In this document: positions 18,917 through 27,080 of the stretch, piece by piece | Layout: each line of letters starts with the position of its first letter | Numbering within the stretch: the stretch's first letter is position 1 | Assembly (NCBI RefSeq): GCF_016428855.1 | Contig: NZ_JAELTN010000014.1 | Coordinates: forward strand, 1 to 64,000 | DNA: 64,000 bases | Source of the DNA: Pedobacter sp. ASV28 | Lineage (GTDB): Bacteria > Bacteroidota > Bacteroidia > Sphingobacteriales > Sphingobacteriaceae | Direction of reading: 5' to 3' | Translations under genes and position numbers: made by a program | Notes under the pieces: generated by a model | Told to the model about the DNA's origin: nothing | What the model saw: only the letters and a program-made list of their open reading frames with translations | Database searches by the model: none

Positions 18917-20143
18917 ATGAACTTAGATATTCCACATTTCGAACTTCCTTTTTTTACCAACCTACTGATCTTATTAGTTGCCGCCCGATTATTGGGCGAG
19001 CTTTTTGAACGGTTCAAGCAGCCCGCAATGATTGGAGAAATTATTGCCGGGATAATTTTGGGGCCCAGCTTACTGAACATCATCCATAGAACTGAGGATA
19101 TAAAAGTAATTTCCGAGCTCGGTGTTTTCTTATTGGTCATCATTGCCGGACTGGAAATCAACATTGATGATATTTTGGACTCTTTTAAGGGGAAAAATAT
19201 CATTATTTCTATCATGGCCTTTTTCCTACCTATCCTAAGTGGATTTGCCGTTGGTTATTTCTTTGATAAGGATGTAGCAACCACTGTATTTATTGGTTTA
19301 TGCGTGGCCATAACTGCTTTGCCCGTCAGTATTAGAATTTTAATGGATTTGGGCAAGATTAATTCCAGTGTGGGCAAGAAAATAATTTCTGTTGCTATTT
19401 TTGATGATGTATTGGCCCTCACTATTTTGGGTGTCATTTTACAGGTAAAAGATACCGACCAAACTTTAAATGCCATTATCAAAGTTTCCGCAATATCGCT
19501 TTTAAAGCTTTTCATTTTTATCGCTATTTTAATTATCAGCTATTCGCTCATCAGAAAAATTTCAAAGCGGGAAAACTATATTGAAAACAATATCAATAAA
19601 CTCCTGTCCTTCCTCAAAGGGAAAGAATCGTTATTTGCTTTGTTCTTTGTTTTCGTATTGATCTTTTCAACAATTACGGAGACCCTGGGCTTCCACTTTA
19701 TTATTGGTGCTTTTTTTGCCTCCATGCTCATCAGCGAAAAAATAATTGGGAAAAGCCATATTGACACGATACACGCCACCACAAATGGGCTGGCCATGGG
19801 TTTCTTGGCCCCTATTTTCTTTGCCGGTATAGGCTTAGAATTTAACATTGCAGCAATCAAAAATTATGGATTGCTAATTGCCATACTTGGTGTTTCTTAT
19901 TTATCAAAGATTTTAGGTGGATTTCTTGGAGGAAAATTTGCCGGATTTAGCAACAAGGTTTCCCTGGTCATGGGAATAGGCCTAAACGCCCGGGGCATTA
20001 TGGAACTTGTTATTGCCAACATTGCCTATAAGGCTGGCCTTATAGACTTGGAAATATTCTCAATATTGGTCATTATGGGCGTATTAACTACATTAAGCAC
20101 CCCTTTTATGTTAAAGCAAAGTTTCAATAAATTAGAACGCTAG
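18917..20143 (+). CDS. Cation/proton antiporter, CPA2 family (KefB/NhaS-like)
   Basis: A 408-residue inner-membrane protein with about twelve hydrophobic segments forming a Na+/H+ exchanger domain. Typical stretches are RLLGELFERFKQPAMIGEIIAGIILGPSLL in helices 1-2, GLEINIDDILDSFK, and LNARGIMELVIANIAYKAGLI near the C-terminus. It ends after the membrane domain, with no TrkA-N nucleotide-binding domain, unlike full-length KefB or KefC. The transported ion (Na+ or K+) cannot be decided. It is convergent with the next gene at 5 nt. Confidence 0.92.
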   Translation: MNLDIPHFELPFFTNLLILLVAARLLGELFERFKQPAMIGEIIAGIILGPSLLNIIHRTEDIKVISELGVFLLVIIAGLEINIDDILDSFKGKNIIISIMAFFLPILSGFAVGYFFDKDVATTVFIGLCVAITALPVSIRILMDLGKINSSVGKKIISVAIFDDVLALTILGVILQVKDTDQTLNAIIKVSAISLLKLFIFIAILIISYSLIRKISKRENYIENNINKLLSFLKGKESLFALFFVFVLIFSTITETLGFHFIIGAFFASMLISEKIIGKSHIDTIHATTNGLAMGFLAPIFFAGIGLEFNIAAIKNYGLLIAILGVSYLSKILGGFLGGKFAGFSNKVSLVMGIGLNARGIMELVIANIAYKAGLIDLEIFSILVIMGVLTTLSTPFMLKQSFNKLER

Positions 20144-20148
20144 GGCTG

Positions 20149-20685
20149 TTAATTACTTACATGCTGTATCGTTGCCGGGTTTACGTACGGTACCAACTTT
20201 ATATAGTTTTTATTAAAGTATTCCTGATTGCCATTAATTCTTAAGGTCAATTTATGGTTAATAACTTCTGCAATTGCTCCAATAAGAGTACCACTCATTG
20301 CACCTGTTGCGGTTAATGCTATGGTCAGCTTGGCCATGTCGGCAAAGTCATTGCCATTTTCATCTACCGACCAAATACCACCTCCTATGCCCAAACCTGT
20401 TAGTGCACCGGCACCAGCACCTTTTCCTATGGTCAACCCCCTTTTTTTAATTTTTATCCTGATCAGGTCTGCTGTTCTAAAAATATAATAATTCCCTTTA
20501 TCATCTTCTATACCAATACCTTCGGCATTTACTTTTTTCAACTGTCCTTTAACCGTCTTATATTGATAGGAAACTACTTTAATCTTATAATCGCCCTGTT
20601 GTGCCTTTGTAGCCGTAAAACTAATAATGAGCAGCAATACAAAAACAAAGCGTACCACAATACAGTATAGATTATTTTTTGCCAT
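20149..20685 (-). CDS. Hypothetical exported protein with glycine-zipper segment
   Basis: A 178-residue protein with a signal peptide (about residues 1-29, ending TKAQ). Residues of about 85-140 hold a glycine-rich hydrophobic stretch (GKGAGAGALTGLGIGGGIW and GAMSGTLIGAIAEVI) typical of membrane-inserting glycine zippers. It starts with two charged beta-strand segments. I do not recognise a family. The product is probably a small envelope protein. Confidence 0.7.
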   Translation of the reverse strand: MAKNNLYCIVVRFVFVLLLIISFTATKAQQGDYKIKVVSYQYKTVKGQLKKVNAEGIGIEDDKGNYYIFRTADLIRIKIKKRGLTIGKGAGAGALTGLGIGGGIWSVDENGNDFADMAKLTIALTATGAMSGTLIGAIAEVINHKLTLRINGNQEYFNKNYIKLVPYVNPATIQHVSN

Positions 20686-20759
20686 TTTAATTAAATGCTC
20701 CTAATTCTTCATGATGAACATTGTAAATAATTTGCTTTATTTCCATAGCAATTCAAGCA

Positions 20760-21167
20760 CTAAAAACTACCCATTTCAAGAATCTTATCAAATTCTTCGA
20801 CTTTTAGAGGCATTACCGATAAACGACCCTGACGCACTAACGAGATGTCTTTTAAACTTTCTTCCGCTTTTATTTGCTCTAGTGTTACTGGTTTTTGAAG
20901 GGTTTCTACCGGCACCAAATCTACCACTACCCAATTTGGATCTGAAGTAGTGGGATCTTGGTAAAACTCCCTAGCTACTTTGGCCACCCCTACAACGTGC
21001 TTGCCTTCATTACTGTGATAAAACAATACCAGATCGCCTTCTTTCATTGCTTTGAGATTATTGCGGGCCTGATAATTGCGCACTCCATCCCAAAAGGTTC
21101 TTCCATCCTGATTAAATTTTTCCCAACTGTATTTAAAGGGTTCTGATTTGACAAGCCAATGATTCAT
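20760..21167 (-). CDS. EVE domain protein
   Basis: A 135-residue protein that is a single EVE (PUA-like) domain. It starts with MNHWLVKSEPFKYSWEKF, followed by WDGVRNYQARNNLKAMKEGDLVLFYHS, which is the core of the fold. EVE domains bind modified bases, such as 5-methylcytosine derivatives, in DNA or RNA. The human relative is THYN1. No restriction gene is next to it. It is 74 nt upstream of the glycine-zipper gene on the same strand. Confidence 0.93.
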   Translation of the reverse strand: MNHWLVKSEPFKYSWEKFNQDGRTFWDGVRNYQARNNLKAMKEGDLVLFYHSNEGKHVVGVAKVAREFYQDPTTSDPNWVVVDLVPVETLQKPVTLEQIKAEESLKDISLVRQGRLSVMPLKVEEFDKILEMGSF

Positions 21168-21548
21168 ATATTAGTTATTTATAGATATTCTAGGGCATAT
21201 TAGCAATCCTCAAAGGATTGTTGGCAAATGTGGCAAAAAAAATCAGATTTATGAAACAAAGAAAGACTTCCCATTTGATATATGTACGCATGGTAAAATG
21301 ATAAATTTAACCTCAGCATTTTACAAACTTTCGTAGGCACTTCCCCCCTTATCTTCCATTATTACTAGAGATCAAAACTAATAAAAGAATATGAACACGA
21401 AAATACATTAGCGATACAATTTTAGAACATGCGAAAACTTGAAACATTTTGTTTATTTTAGTTATACAGGTTCCATTTTGCAAGTAATCAAGGTTTAACG
21501 TAAATCTGCAAACCATGAGATGGATTTATCTAGACAACAAAGAAAAAA
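21168..21548. other. Intergenic gap of 381 bp
   Basis: Promoter region of the minus-strand EVE gene and the plus-strand lipoprotein gene. A perfect 7-bp hairpin CAATCCT-caa-AGGATTG lies at 21204-21220, 37 nt upstream of the EVE start. It has no U-tract, so it is more likely an operator or leader structure than a terminator. The rest is AT-rich without coding signs. Confidence 0.5.
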
Positions 21549-21947
21549 GTGAAAATATTAAAATTAACTTGTATTTCCTGGCTCATTTGGCTGACAAGTT
21601 GTAGCGACCAGCCAACCAAGCTTTCGGGCAAGACAGAAACAATTGAAGTTTCATACCTAAACTGGGCTTGTGACTGTGCAGACTTTATGGAAACGAAATT
21701 TTATACACAGAATGCCAACTATGAAGCTAAAGAGGAAGATTGCATTTTTATTGAACCATCAAAAAAAGGCAATGAAATACCCGATCAATATTATAGGCAA
21801 GGACAATTTGAGTATTATTTGAAATTACGTGGGCAATTTTATATTGACAAAGGAGTCCCTAATTCCTATAACCGTAAAACAGCTGAACAACCTAAAAAAT
21901 CAAAAGTTTTTCGATATGACAGTTTCGAACTTGTAAGGAAGCAATGA
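21549..21947 (+). CDS. Hypothetical lipoprotein
   Basis: A 132-residue protein that appears to begin with GTG. The hydrophobic N-terminus ends in a lipobox (LTSC) at about residue 19, so it should be a lipid-anchored envelope protein. The mature part has a CDCADF motif and another cysteine (EEDCIFIE), perhaps forming disulfides, and many Tyr, Lys and Glu residues. I do not recognise the family. It is single, with long gaps on both sides. Confidence 0.6.
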   Translation: MKILKLTCISWLIWLTSCSDQPTKLSGKTETIEVSYLNWACDCADFMETKFYTQNANYEAKEEDCIFIEPSKKGNEIPDQYYRQGQFEYYLKLRGQFYIDKGVPNSYNRKTAEQPKKSKVFRYDSFELVRKQ

Positions 21948-22222
21948 CCATAAATAAAAAAGCTACAAAATATGGGTTTTGCACCAGCTCCATTGCGCTT
22001 CAAGGCCTCCCACAGCTAGTCGCAGAATCTTAACTATAGTTGACTTATTTCTTTAAAGGTCAAGTTAATAATTAGAAAAATTTTGTTTTATCATTACAAG
22101 TTTTTTATCTTTATTTAAAATCAACTTATATTCAGCACTTACAAAAATAAAAACTGATGTTTTTCCTGTTGATGATTGGATAAGCGCAACCCTCGAACTT
22201 TAATAAACTAAACTATACTGGG
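21948..22222. other. Gap between lipoprotein gene and terminator
   Basis: About 275 bp of AT-rich sequence without a reading frame worth calling. The terminator at 22223 is unusually far from the stop codon at 21947, so a long 3' untranslated region or a small RNA gene could be present. No clear promoter was seen inside it. Confidence 0.4.
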
Positions 22223-22256
22223 TAGGTCAATGTGAAAACATTGGCCTATTTTTTTT
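22223..22256 (+). terminator. Strong rho-independent terminator
   Basis: TAGGTCAATGT (22223-22233) pairs with ACATTGGCCTA (22238-22248) through eleven pairs with one G-U, closed by a GAAA tetraloop and followed by eight T. It reads on the plus strand. Confidence 0.9.
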
Positions 22257-22330
22257 ATAAAATATAGCTCATAAAAAAAGAGACACCTAATGGCACCTCT
22301 TTTTATATCTTTTTAGAGTTGGGACTAAAA

Positions 22331-22681
22331 CTAATTTTCTTGGTGTAACCAAGCTTTCTTTGCCAATAACTCTTCCTCTGTTTCACGTACATCCTCGTCG
22401 TCTACACAACAATCGACCGGACATACTGCTGCACATTGAGGTTCGTCATGAAATCCCTTACATTCTGTACATTTATCAGATACGATATAATATACCTCAT
22501 CTGAAATTGCATCTTGGGCTGCACCGGCATCAATTTGTTGATATCCAAAATCAATAATACCATCTAAGCTGGTGCCATCAGAAAATCTCCAAGCGGTACC
22601 GGCGTCATAAATTGCATTATTTGGGCATTCTGGCTCACATGCCCCACAGTTTATACATTCGTCTGTTATTTTAATTGCCAT
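22331..22681 (-). CDS. Ferredoxin with two 4Fe-4S clusters
   Basis: A 116-residue electron carrier. The first cluster motif is [12 protein letters not shown] at residues 9-20. The second is [18 protein letters not shown], with the eight-residue insertion between the second and third cysteines that marks the Alvin/YfhL-type ferredoxins. An acidic C-terminal tail ([13 protein letters not shown]) follows. It is divergent from a LuxC-like acyl-CoA reductase and may serve as its electron donor, although that is inferred from position only. A TATATTTG -7 box precedes it. Confidence 0.95.
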   Translation of the reverse strand: MAIKITDECINCGACEPECPNNAIYDAGTAWRFSDGTSLDGIIDFGYQQIDAGAAQDAISDEVYYIVSDKCTECKGFHDEPQCAAVCPVDCCVDDEDVRETEEELLAKKAWLHQEN

Positions 22682-22722
22682 CTTTTCGTCTAAATCTAAA
22701 TGCTAAGTTTAACTTTGCTGCG

Positions 22723-22730
22723 CAAATATA
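22723..22730 (-). promoter_or_regulatory. -7 box of the ferredoxin gene
   Basis: On the minus strand this reads TATATTTG, an exact match to TAnnTTTG, 41 nt upstream of the ferredoxin ATG. Confidence 0.6.
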
Positions 22731-22760
22731 ATACATAATCCATTTAAAATAGTTCTAAAT

Positions 22761-23786
22761 ATGTCATCACTTCATAAAGAACATCTAATTAGCGCATTTA
22801 AACAACTTGGTGAGTTCATGGCTAATCCGAATGAAGCGTTCAAAACAGTTGTGAAATCTGCCAACCATCATAATGCCTGGTTTACAGAAGAAGAAGTGAA
22901 TAAATCATTATTGGCATTGTCCAATATGCTAAATGAAGCCGATTTAAAGCAATGGTTTAGCACCATAGAGATAAGCAAAAGCCCAAAAAAAATTGGTTTA
23001 ATTCTAGCAGGGAATATCCCTTTAGTAGGGTTCCACGATGTATTATGCGTTTTGGCCACTGGAAATATAGCACAGATCAAACTTTCTTCTTCTGACGATA
23101 AGCTATTACCTGCACTGCTTCAACAACTTGTTATTTATGAACCTCTGTTATTGCCACATATCATTTATGCGGAACGTTTAAAGGACTTTGATGCAGTTAT
23201 TGCAACCGGCAGCAATAATACTTCCAGATATTTTGAATATTATTTTGGAAAAGTGCCCAATATCATCCGTAAGAATAGAAATAGCATTGGCATTTTAACG
23301 GGACAAGAATCAGCATTAGAGATCGAAGCGCTTGGCCATGACTTATTCGACTACTTTGGCATGGGCTGCAGGAGTGTCTCCAAACTATATATCCCCCAAG
23401 GTTATGACATCAGACAATTTTTCGAACCTTTAGAAAAGTTCCAGCCCATTATTAACCATTTTAAATACAATAATAATTACGATTATAATAAATCCATTTA
23501 CCTGGTTAACCTACAACCTCATTTCGACAATGGCTTTATGCTGCTTAAAGAGGAAGAAAGTTTTTCTTCTCCATTGGCCGTACTCTATTATGAAACTTAT
23601 ACCGATTTAGCCCACTTGGCCAAAAAGTTGAATGATAAAATAGATGACATCCAATGTATTGTAGCTAAGACTGATCTTAACCTAAAAAAAGCTATACTAG
23701 GTTTCGGGGAAAGCCAAAATCCAAAACTTTGGGACTATGCAGATGAGGTAAATACCATTTACTTTTTAAATAACTTGGCGGGTTAG
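22761..23786 (+). CDS. Acyl-CoA reductase (LuxC-like)
   Basis: A 341-residue member of the LuxC/acyl-CoA reductase branch of aldehyde dehydrogenases, reducing acyl-CoA or acyl-protein thioesters to aldehydes. The presumed catalytic cysteine is in YFGMGCRSVSKLY at about residue 205. The motif KKIGLILAGNIPLVGFHDVLCVLATGN near residues 75-101 is the conserved nucleotide-binding segment. There are no luciferase genes nearby. In this group it is often found next to a ferredoxin gene, as here, where the two are divergent with 79 nt between them. Confidence 0.88.
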   Translation: MSSLHKEHLISAFKQLGEFMANPNEAFKTVVKSANHHNAWFTEEEVNKSLLALSNMLNEADLKQWFSTIEISKSPKKIGLILAGNIPLVGFHDVLCVLATGNIAQIKLSSSDDKLLPALLQQLVIYEPLLLPHIIYAERLKDFDAVIATGSNNTSRYFEYYFGKVPNIIRKNRNSIGILTGQESALEIEALGHDLFDYFGMGCRSVSKLYIPQGYDIRQFFEPLEKFQPIINHFKYNNNYDYNKSIYLVNLQPHFDNGFMLLKEEESFSSPLAVLYYETYTDLAHLAKKLNDKIDDIQCIVAKTDLNLKKAILGFGESQNPKLWDYADEVNTIYFLNNLAG

Positions 23787-23797
23787 TTAACTCATTT

Positions 23798-23832
23798 AAC
23801 TGGCTTATTGTTTAATAGTTGAAAAGCCAGTT
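23798..23832 (+). terminator. 9-bp hairpin after the acyl-CoA reductase gene
   Basis: AACTGGCTT (23798-23806) pairs exactly with AAGCCAGTT (23824-23832). A second small palindrome GACCGGTC follows at 23833-23840. No U-tract is present at once, so its role as a terminator is uncertain. T-rich sequence starts 25 nt later. Confidence 0.4.
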
Positions 23833-23899
23833 GACCGGTCCAAACCGACCGCTTTCAACTTTTTACTTTAACTTTTACTTTTAACTTAATTTTAAACAC

Positions 23900-23907
23900 T
23901 ATTTTTG
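23900..23907 (+). promoter_or_regulatory. -7 box before the 67-residue gene
   Basis: TATTTTTG matches TAnnTTTG and ends 5 nt before the ATG at 23913, implying a nearly leaderless mRNA for the small gene and ftsE. Confidence 0.5.
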
Positions 23908-23912
23908 GGCTG

Positions 23913-24116
23913 ATGTATATTATTAAAGTTAAAGGCATTGCAAAAATACCCGATTATGTACAATTAAGGGATGAGAAGTTTACACTCCTCGCCTACTTCA
24001 GGGTAGATAGACCAGATAAATCTTTGGAGAAGCTGGGCTATGGCGATAAGCAGGAATACATTATGCGCATTATTAACGACCTCCCTTTTGGACAGGTCAC
24101 CAAACTAGATATTTAA
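23913..24116 (+). CDS. Small conserved-looking protein upstream of ftsE
   Basis: A 67-residue protein with alternating hydrophobic strands (MYIIKVKGIAKIP, FTLLAYFRV) and a helical end (EYIMRIINDLPFGQVTKLDI). It has no signal peptide or cysteine. Its stop codon is followed 1 nt later by the ftsE ATG, so the two are translationally linked. I do not recognise a family. The tight coupling argues that it is a genuine gene, perhaps a regulator or partner of the ATPase. Confidence 0.7.
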   Translation: MYIIKVKGIAKIPDYVQLRDEKFTLLAYFRVDRPDKSLEKLGYGDKQEYIMRIINDLPFGQVTKLDI

Positions 24117-24117
24117 C

Positions 24118-24798
24118 ATGGCAGAAAATGTAATTAATCTACAAAACGTCGATGTTTTTCAACAAAAACATTTGGTTTTATCGAACGTTGATCTCAATAT
24201 AGCCAAAGGCGAGTTTGTTTTTTTAATTGGGCAGACTGGCTCTGGAAAAAGTAGCTTATTAAAAATTATTTATGGAGATCTGCACATTGGCAACGGCAGT
24301 GGTAAGGTCGCAGATTTCGACCTCAAAAATTTAAGCGATAGGGACATTCCCTACCTACGAAGAAAATTAGGCATTGTTTTTCAAGACTTTCAACTACTCA
24401 GTGACAGAACCATTGAGCAAAACTTAGAATTTGTATTGAAAGCTACAGGATGGAAAGATAAAAACCTGATCAGTGAACGCATTAAGGATGTATTGGAAAA
24501 GGTTGGCCTTCGGTCTAAGATCAAAAAAATGCCACATGAACTTTCGGGGGGCGAGCAACAGCGAATTGTCATTGCAAGAGCCCTGTTGAACAACCCAGAA
24601 ATTATCTTGGCAGATGAACCTACTGGAAATTTAGATCCCGAAACTTCGGAAGAGATTGTGCTTTTATTGAAACAGATTAGCCAAAACGGTACAGCCGTAC
24701 TTATGGCTACCCACGACTACCATATCATCCGTACCTTTCCTTCACGAATTATTAAATGTGAAAATGGATTGATGCACGAGGATGCGCAAATTGCCTAG
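24118..24798 (+). CDS. ftsE: Cell-division ABC ATPase FtsE
   Basis: A 226-residue ATP-binding subunit. The motifs are Walker A GQTGSGKSS (about 39-47), LSGGEQQRIVIARALLNNPEIILADEPTGNLDP for signature and Walker B, and a switch histidine in LMATHDYHII. Length and the opening INLQNVDVFQQ fit FtsE, which with FtsX controls peptidoglycan hydrolases during division. No ftsX lies beside it here. That is common in Bacteroidota, where ftsX may be elsewhere. LolD-like lipoprotein export is a less likely alternative, since no permease is adjacent. Confidence 0.85.
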   Translation: MAENVINLQNVDVFQQKHLVLSNVDLNIAKGEFVFLIGQTGSGKSSLLKIIYGDLHIGNGSGKVADFDLKNLSDRDIPYLRRKLGIVFQDFQLLSDRTIEQNLEFVLKATGWKDKNLISERIKDVLEKVGLRSKIKKMPHELSGGEQQRIVIARALLNNPEIILADEPTGNLDPETSEEIVLLLKQISQNGTAVLMATHDYHIIRTFPSRIIKCENGLMHEDAQIA

Positions 24799-24824
24799 TC
24801 TATTTCTGACAAAAATTTAATGAT

Positions 24825-24879
24825 CAGTCATTCTGTTAGCTAAATTTTAAATAAAACTGACAGCATGACTGTTTTTTTT
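24825..24879 (+). terminator. Strong terminator after ftsE
   Basis: CAGTCAT and CTGTTAG (24825-24831, 24833-24839) pair with CTGACAG and ATGACTG (24857-24863, 24865-24871), giving fourteen pairs with one G-U and one mismatch. Eight T follow at 24872-24879. Confidence 0.85.
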
Positions 24880-24882
24880 CAT

Positions 24883-24897
24883 TGGCAAAGCTTTTGA
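24883..24897 (+). promoter_or_regulatory. Sigma-54-like promoter before grpE
   Basis: TGGCA (24883-24887), six bases, then TTGA (24894-24897) matches the spacing of the -24/-12 consensus TGGCAC-N5-TTGC with one change in the -12 element. It lies 26 nt upstream of the grpE ATG, just after a terminator, so grpE needs its own promoter here. No CIRCE element is present. Confidence 0.35.
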
Positions 24898-24923
24898 GCT
24901 GAACCCCAAAAACACCAGTACAC

Positions 24924-25508
24924 ATGTTTAATAAGAAGAAAAAGGAAGAAGAACCTATTGTAGAAAACAATACGGCTGAAGAAGCTTTACAAAACACGGT
25001 CACAGAAGACACTGAAAAAGAAGCGCCAACTGCTACAGCAGAAACTGGTACCGAATTAAGTGTAGAAGAAAAATTGCAACAAGAAATTGCTGCTTTAAAT
25101 GACAAATATCTACGCTTGTTCGCTGAGTTTGACAATTTTAAACGCCGTACACAAAAAGAACGTATAGAACTTTTACAAACTGCCGGAAAAGATGTAGTGG
25201 TTTCTCTTTTACCTGTTTTAGACGATTTTGAACGTGCAATAAAAGCGACAGAAAAAGCGACAGAAATTGAAGCTGTTCGAGAAGGTGTAGTGTTGGTTCA
25301 ATCTAAGCTGAAAAGCATTCTAAGCCAAAAAGGATTAAAAGAGATTGAAAGTCTAAATACACCTTTCGATACCGATCTACATGAAGCCATTACCCAAATT
25401 CCTTCCCCTACCGAAGAGCAAAAAGGAAAGGTAATTGACGAGCTAGAAAAAGGATATACGCTAAATGACAAAGTGGTTCGTTTTGCGAAAGTAGTTGTAG
25501 GGGCATAA
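24924..25508 (+). CDS. grpE: GrpE nucleotide-exchange factor
   Basis: A 194-residue co-chaperone that releases ADP from DnaK. A disordered acidic N-terminus (to about residue 50) is followed by a long coiled coil (LNDKYLRLFAEFDNFKRRTQKER) and the beta-domain with FDTDLHEAITQIPSPTEEQKGKVIDELEKGYTL. This agrees with the family in order and length. It is followed by dnaJ, 147 nt downstream, the usual Bacteroidota pairing. DnaK is not in the window. Confidence 0.97.
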   Translation: MFNKKKKEEEPIVENNTAEEALQNTVTEDTEKEAPTATAETGTELSVEEKLQQEIAALNDKYLRLFAEFDNFKRRTQKERIELLQTAGKDVVVSLLPVLDDFERAIKATEKATEIEAVREGVVLVQSKLKSILSQKGLKEIESLNTPFDTDLHEAITQIPSPTEEQKGKVIDELEKGYTLNDKVVRFAKVVVGA

Positions 25509-25655
25509 AAATTTAAGTGTTACAAGGTTGAAAAGTTGAAACATCCTAAATATCAACATGATAACCTTAAAGACAAATAAAAACTGAATGTTTGTTATTG
25601 AACACTTAACCTTACAAGGTTTCTTCAATCTTCAAGCATTTCAACGTTTAAAAAA

Positions 25656-26822
25656 ATGAGCAAAAGAGATTATTATGACATACTAGGGGTTGCTAAAAAT
25701 GCATCAGCTGAGGAAATCAAAAAGGCCTATCGTAAGTTAGCTATCAAATACCACCCTGACAAAAATCCTGACGACAAATCAGCTGAAGATAAGTTTAAAG
25801 AAGCAGCAGAGGCTTATGAGGTATTGAGCAGCCCGGAAAAGAAACAACGCTACGACCAATTTGGTCATGCTGGTGTAGGTGGAGCCGCAGGTGGTGGATA
25901 TGGCGGGGGCGGTATGAACATGGAAGATATCTTCAGTCAGTTCGGAGATATTTTTGGCGGCGGTGGCGGCAGCCCATTCGACAGCTTTTTTGGCGGAGGT
26001 CAATCTCGTGGTGGAGGTGGTCGTAGAGTGGCCAAAGGTTCCAATCTACGTATCAAGGTTAAACTAACGCTCGAAGAAATTGCCAATGGTGCGGAGAAAA
26101 AAATCAAGGTAAACAAGCAGGTAAGCTGTAAAACCTGTGATGGAACGGGAGCAAAAGACAAATCGTCAGTAAGCACTTGTAAAACCTGTGGCGGTAGCGG
26201 TGCCGTACGTAGGGTAACCAATACCATTTTAGGCCAAATGCAGACTACCGCAACCTGTCCTACCTGTCATGGTAGCGGACAACAGATTACGGCCAAATGT
26301 AATGTTTGCCATGGTGACGGAACGGTGCGTGGTGAAGAAACCATTTCAATCAACATCCCGGCAGGTGTAAGCGAAGGCATGCAATTGAGCATGGCAGGAA
26401 AAGGTAACGCAGCGCCTAATGGTGGTATTCCAGGTGATCTGATTATCCTGATTGAAGAAACTCCCCACGAAACGTTAAAACGTGAGGGAAATAATGTAGT
26501 TTACGACCTTCACGTAAGCATTCCTGAGGCAGCTTTGGGCGCAAGTGTCGAAGTACCTACCATTGATGGCAAGGCCAAGATCAAGATCGAACCAGGTACA
26601 CAGAGTGGCAAATTGCTACGCCTAAAAGGCAAAGGCATCCCAGAAGTAAATTCTTACCATAGGGGTGATCAGATTATACACGTAAACATCTGGACACCAA
26701 AAGCGTTGAGTAGTGAAGAAAGGTCATTATTAGAAAAACTTAAAGAGTCGCCTAATTTTAAGCCACAACCTAGTAAAAATGACAAGAGCTTCTTTGATAA
26801 GATGAAAGAATATTTCGAATAA
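25656..26822 (+). CDS. dnaJ: Chaperone DnaJ
   Basis: A 388-residue type I Hsp40. The J domain occupies residues 1-70 with the HPD tripeptide ([10 protein letters not shown]). A Gly/Phe-rich linker follows (about 80-125), including runs of GG and the DNA-coding tract at 25870-25990. Four zinc-binding CxxCxGxG-type motifs are [24 protein letters not shown] and CNVCHGDG. The C-terminal substrate-binding domain is complete. It delivers unfolded clients to DnaK and stimulates its ATPase. Confidence 0.98.
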   Translation: MSKRDYYDILGVAKNASAEEIKKAYRKLAIKYHPDKNPDDKSAEDKFKEAAEAYEVLSSPEKKQRYDQFGHAGVGGAAGGGYGGGGMNMEDIFSQFGDIFGGGGGSPFDSFFGGGQSRGGGGRRVAKGSNLRIKVKLTLEEIANGAEKKIKVNKQVSCKTCDGTGAKDKSSVSTCKTCGGSGAVRRVTNTILGQMQTTATCPTCHGSGQQITAKCNVCHGDGTVRGEETISINIPAGVSEGMQLSMAGKGNAAPNGGIPGDLIILIEETPHETLKREGNNVVYDLHVSIPEAALGASVEVPTIDGKAKIKIEPGTQSGKLLRLKGKGIPEVNSYHRGDQIIHVNIWTPKALSSEERSLLEKLKESPNFKPQPSKNDKSFFDKMKEYFE

Positions 26823-26846
26823 ACAATACCCAAAAATAGAAAAATG

Positions 26847-26965
26847 GGGTTTGAAAAAGTTAAAACAATTTTGTCATTCTGACACCAGGACGAATCTATG
26901 CTGATAATTACATCTCATAGATTCATTACTAGGCGCTGAACAACAAAAATGCCTTTTCAAGCCCC
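26847..26965. repeat. Palindromic intergenic element after dnaJ
   Basis: Two nested stems: outer GGGGTTTGAAAA (26847-26858) with TTTTCAAGCCCC (26954-26965, one G-U), and inner GAATCTATG (26892-26900) with CATAGATTC (26916-26924). The words GTCATTCTGACA and GAATCTATG resemble repetitive palindromic units seen widely in Bacteroidota intergenic DNA. A T-rich TTATTTTTTA follows the outer stem, so the element may also end dnaJ transcription. Confidence 0.55.
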
Positions 26966-27080
26966 TTATTTTTTATTTCACATTGTCTTAGCTAGTGCTA
27001 AATAGCCAATTAAATTGAAAAAGGTTAAGGTGTATTTCCCATCCAACCTTACAAAGTAATATTTCACTTCATATTACCCC

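Noticed and set aside
24799-24923. CIRCE or HrcA operator before grpE
   Set aside because: No TTAGCACTC-N9-GAGTGCTAA element is present; the inverted repeat there is a terminator with a T-tract.
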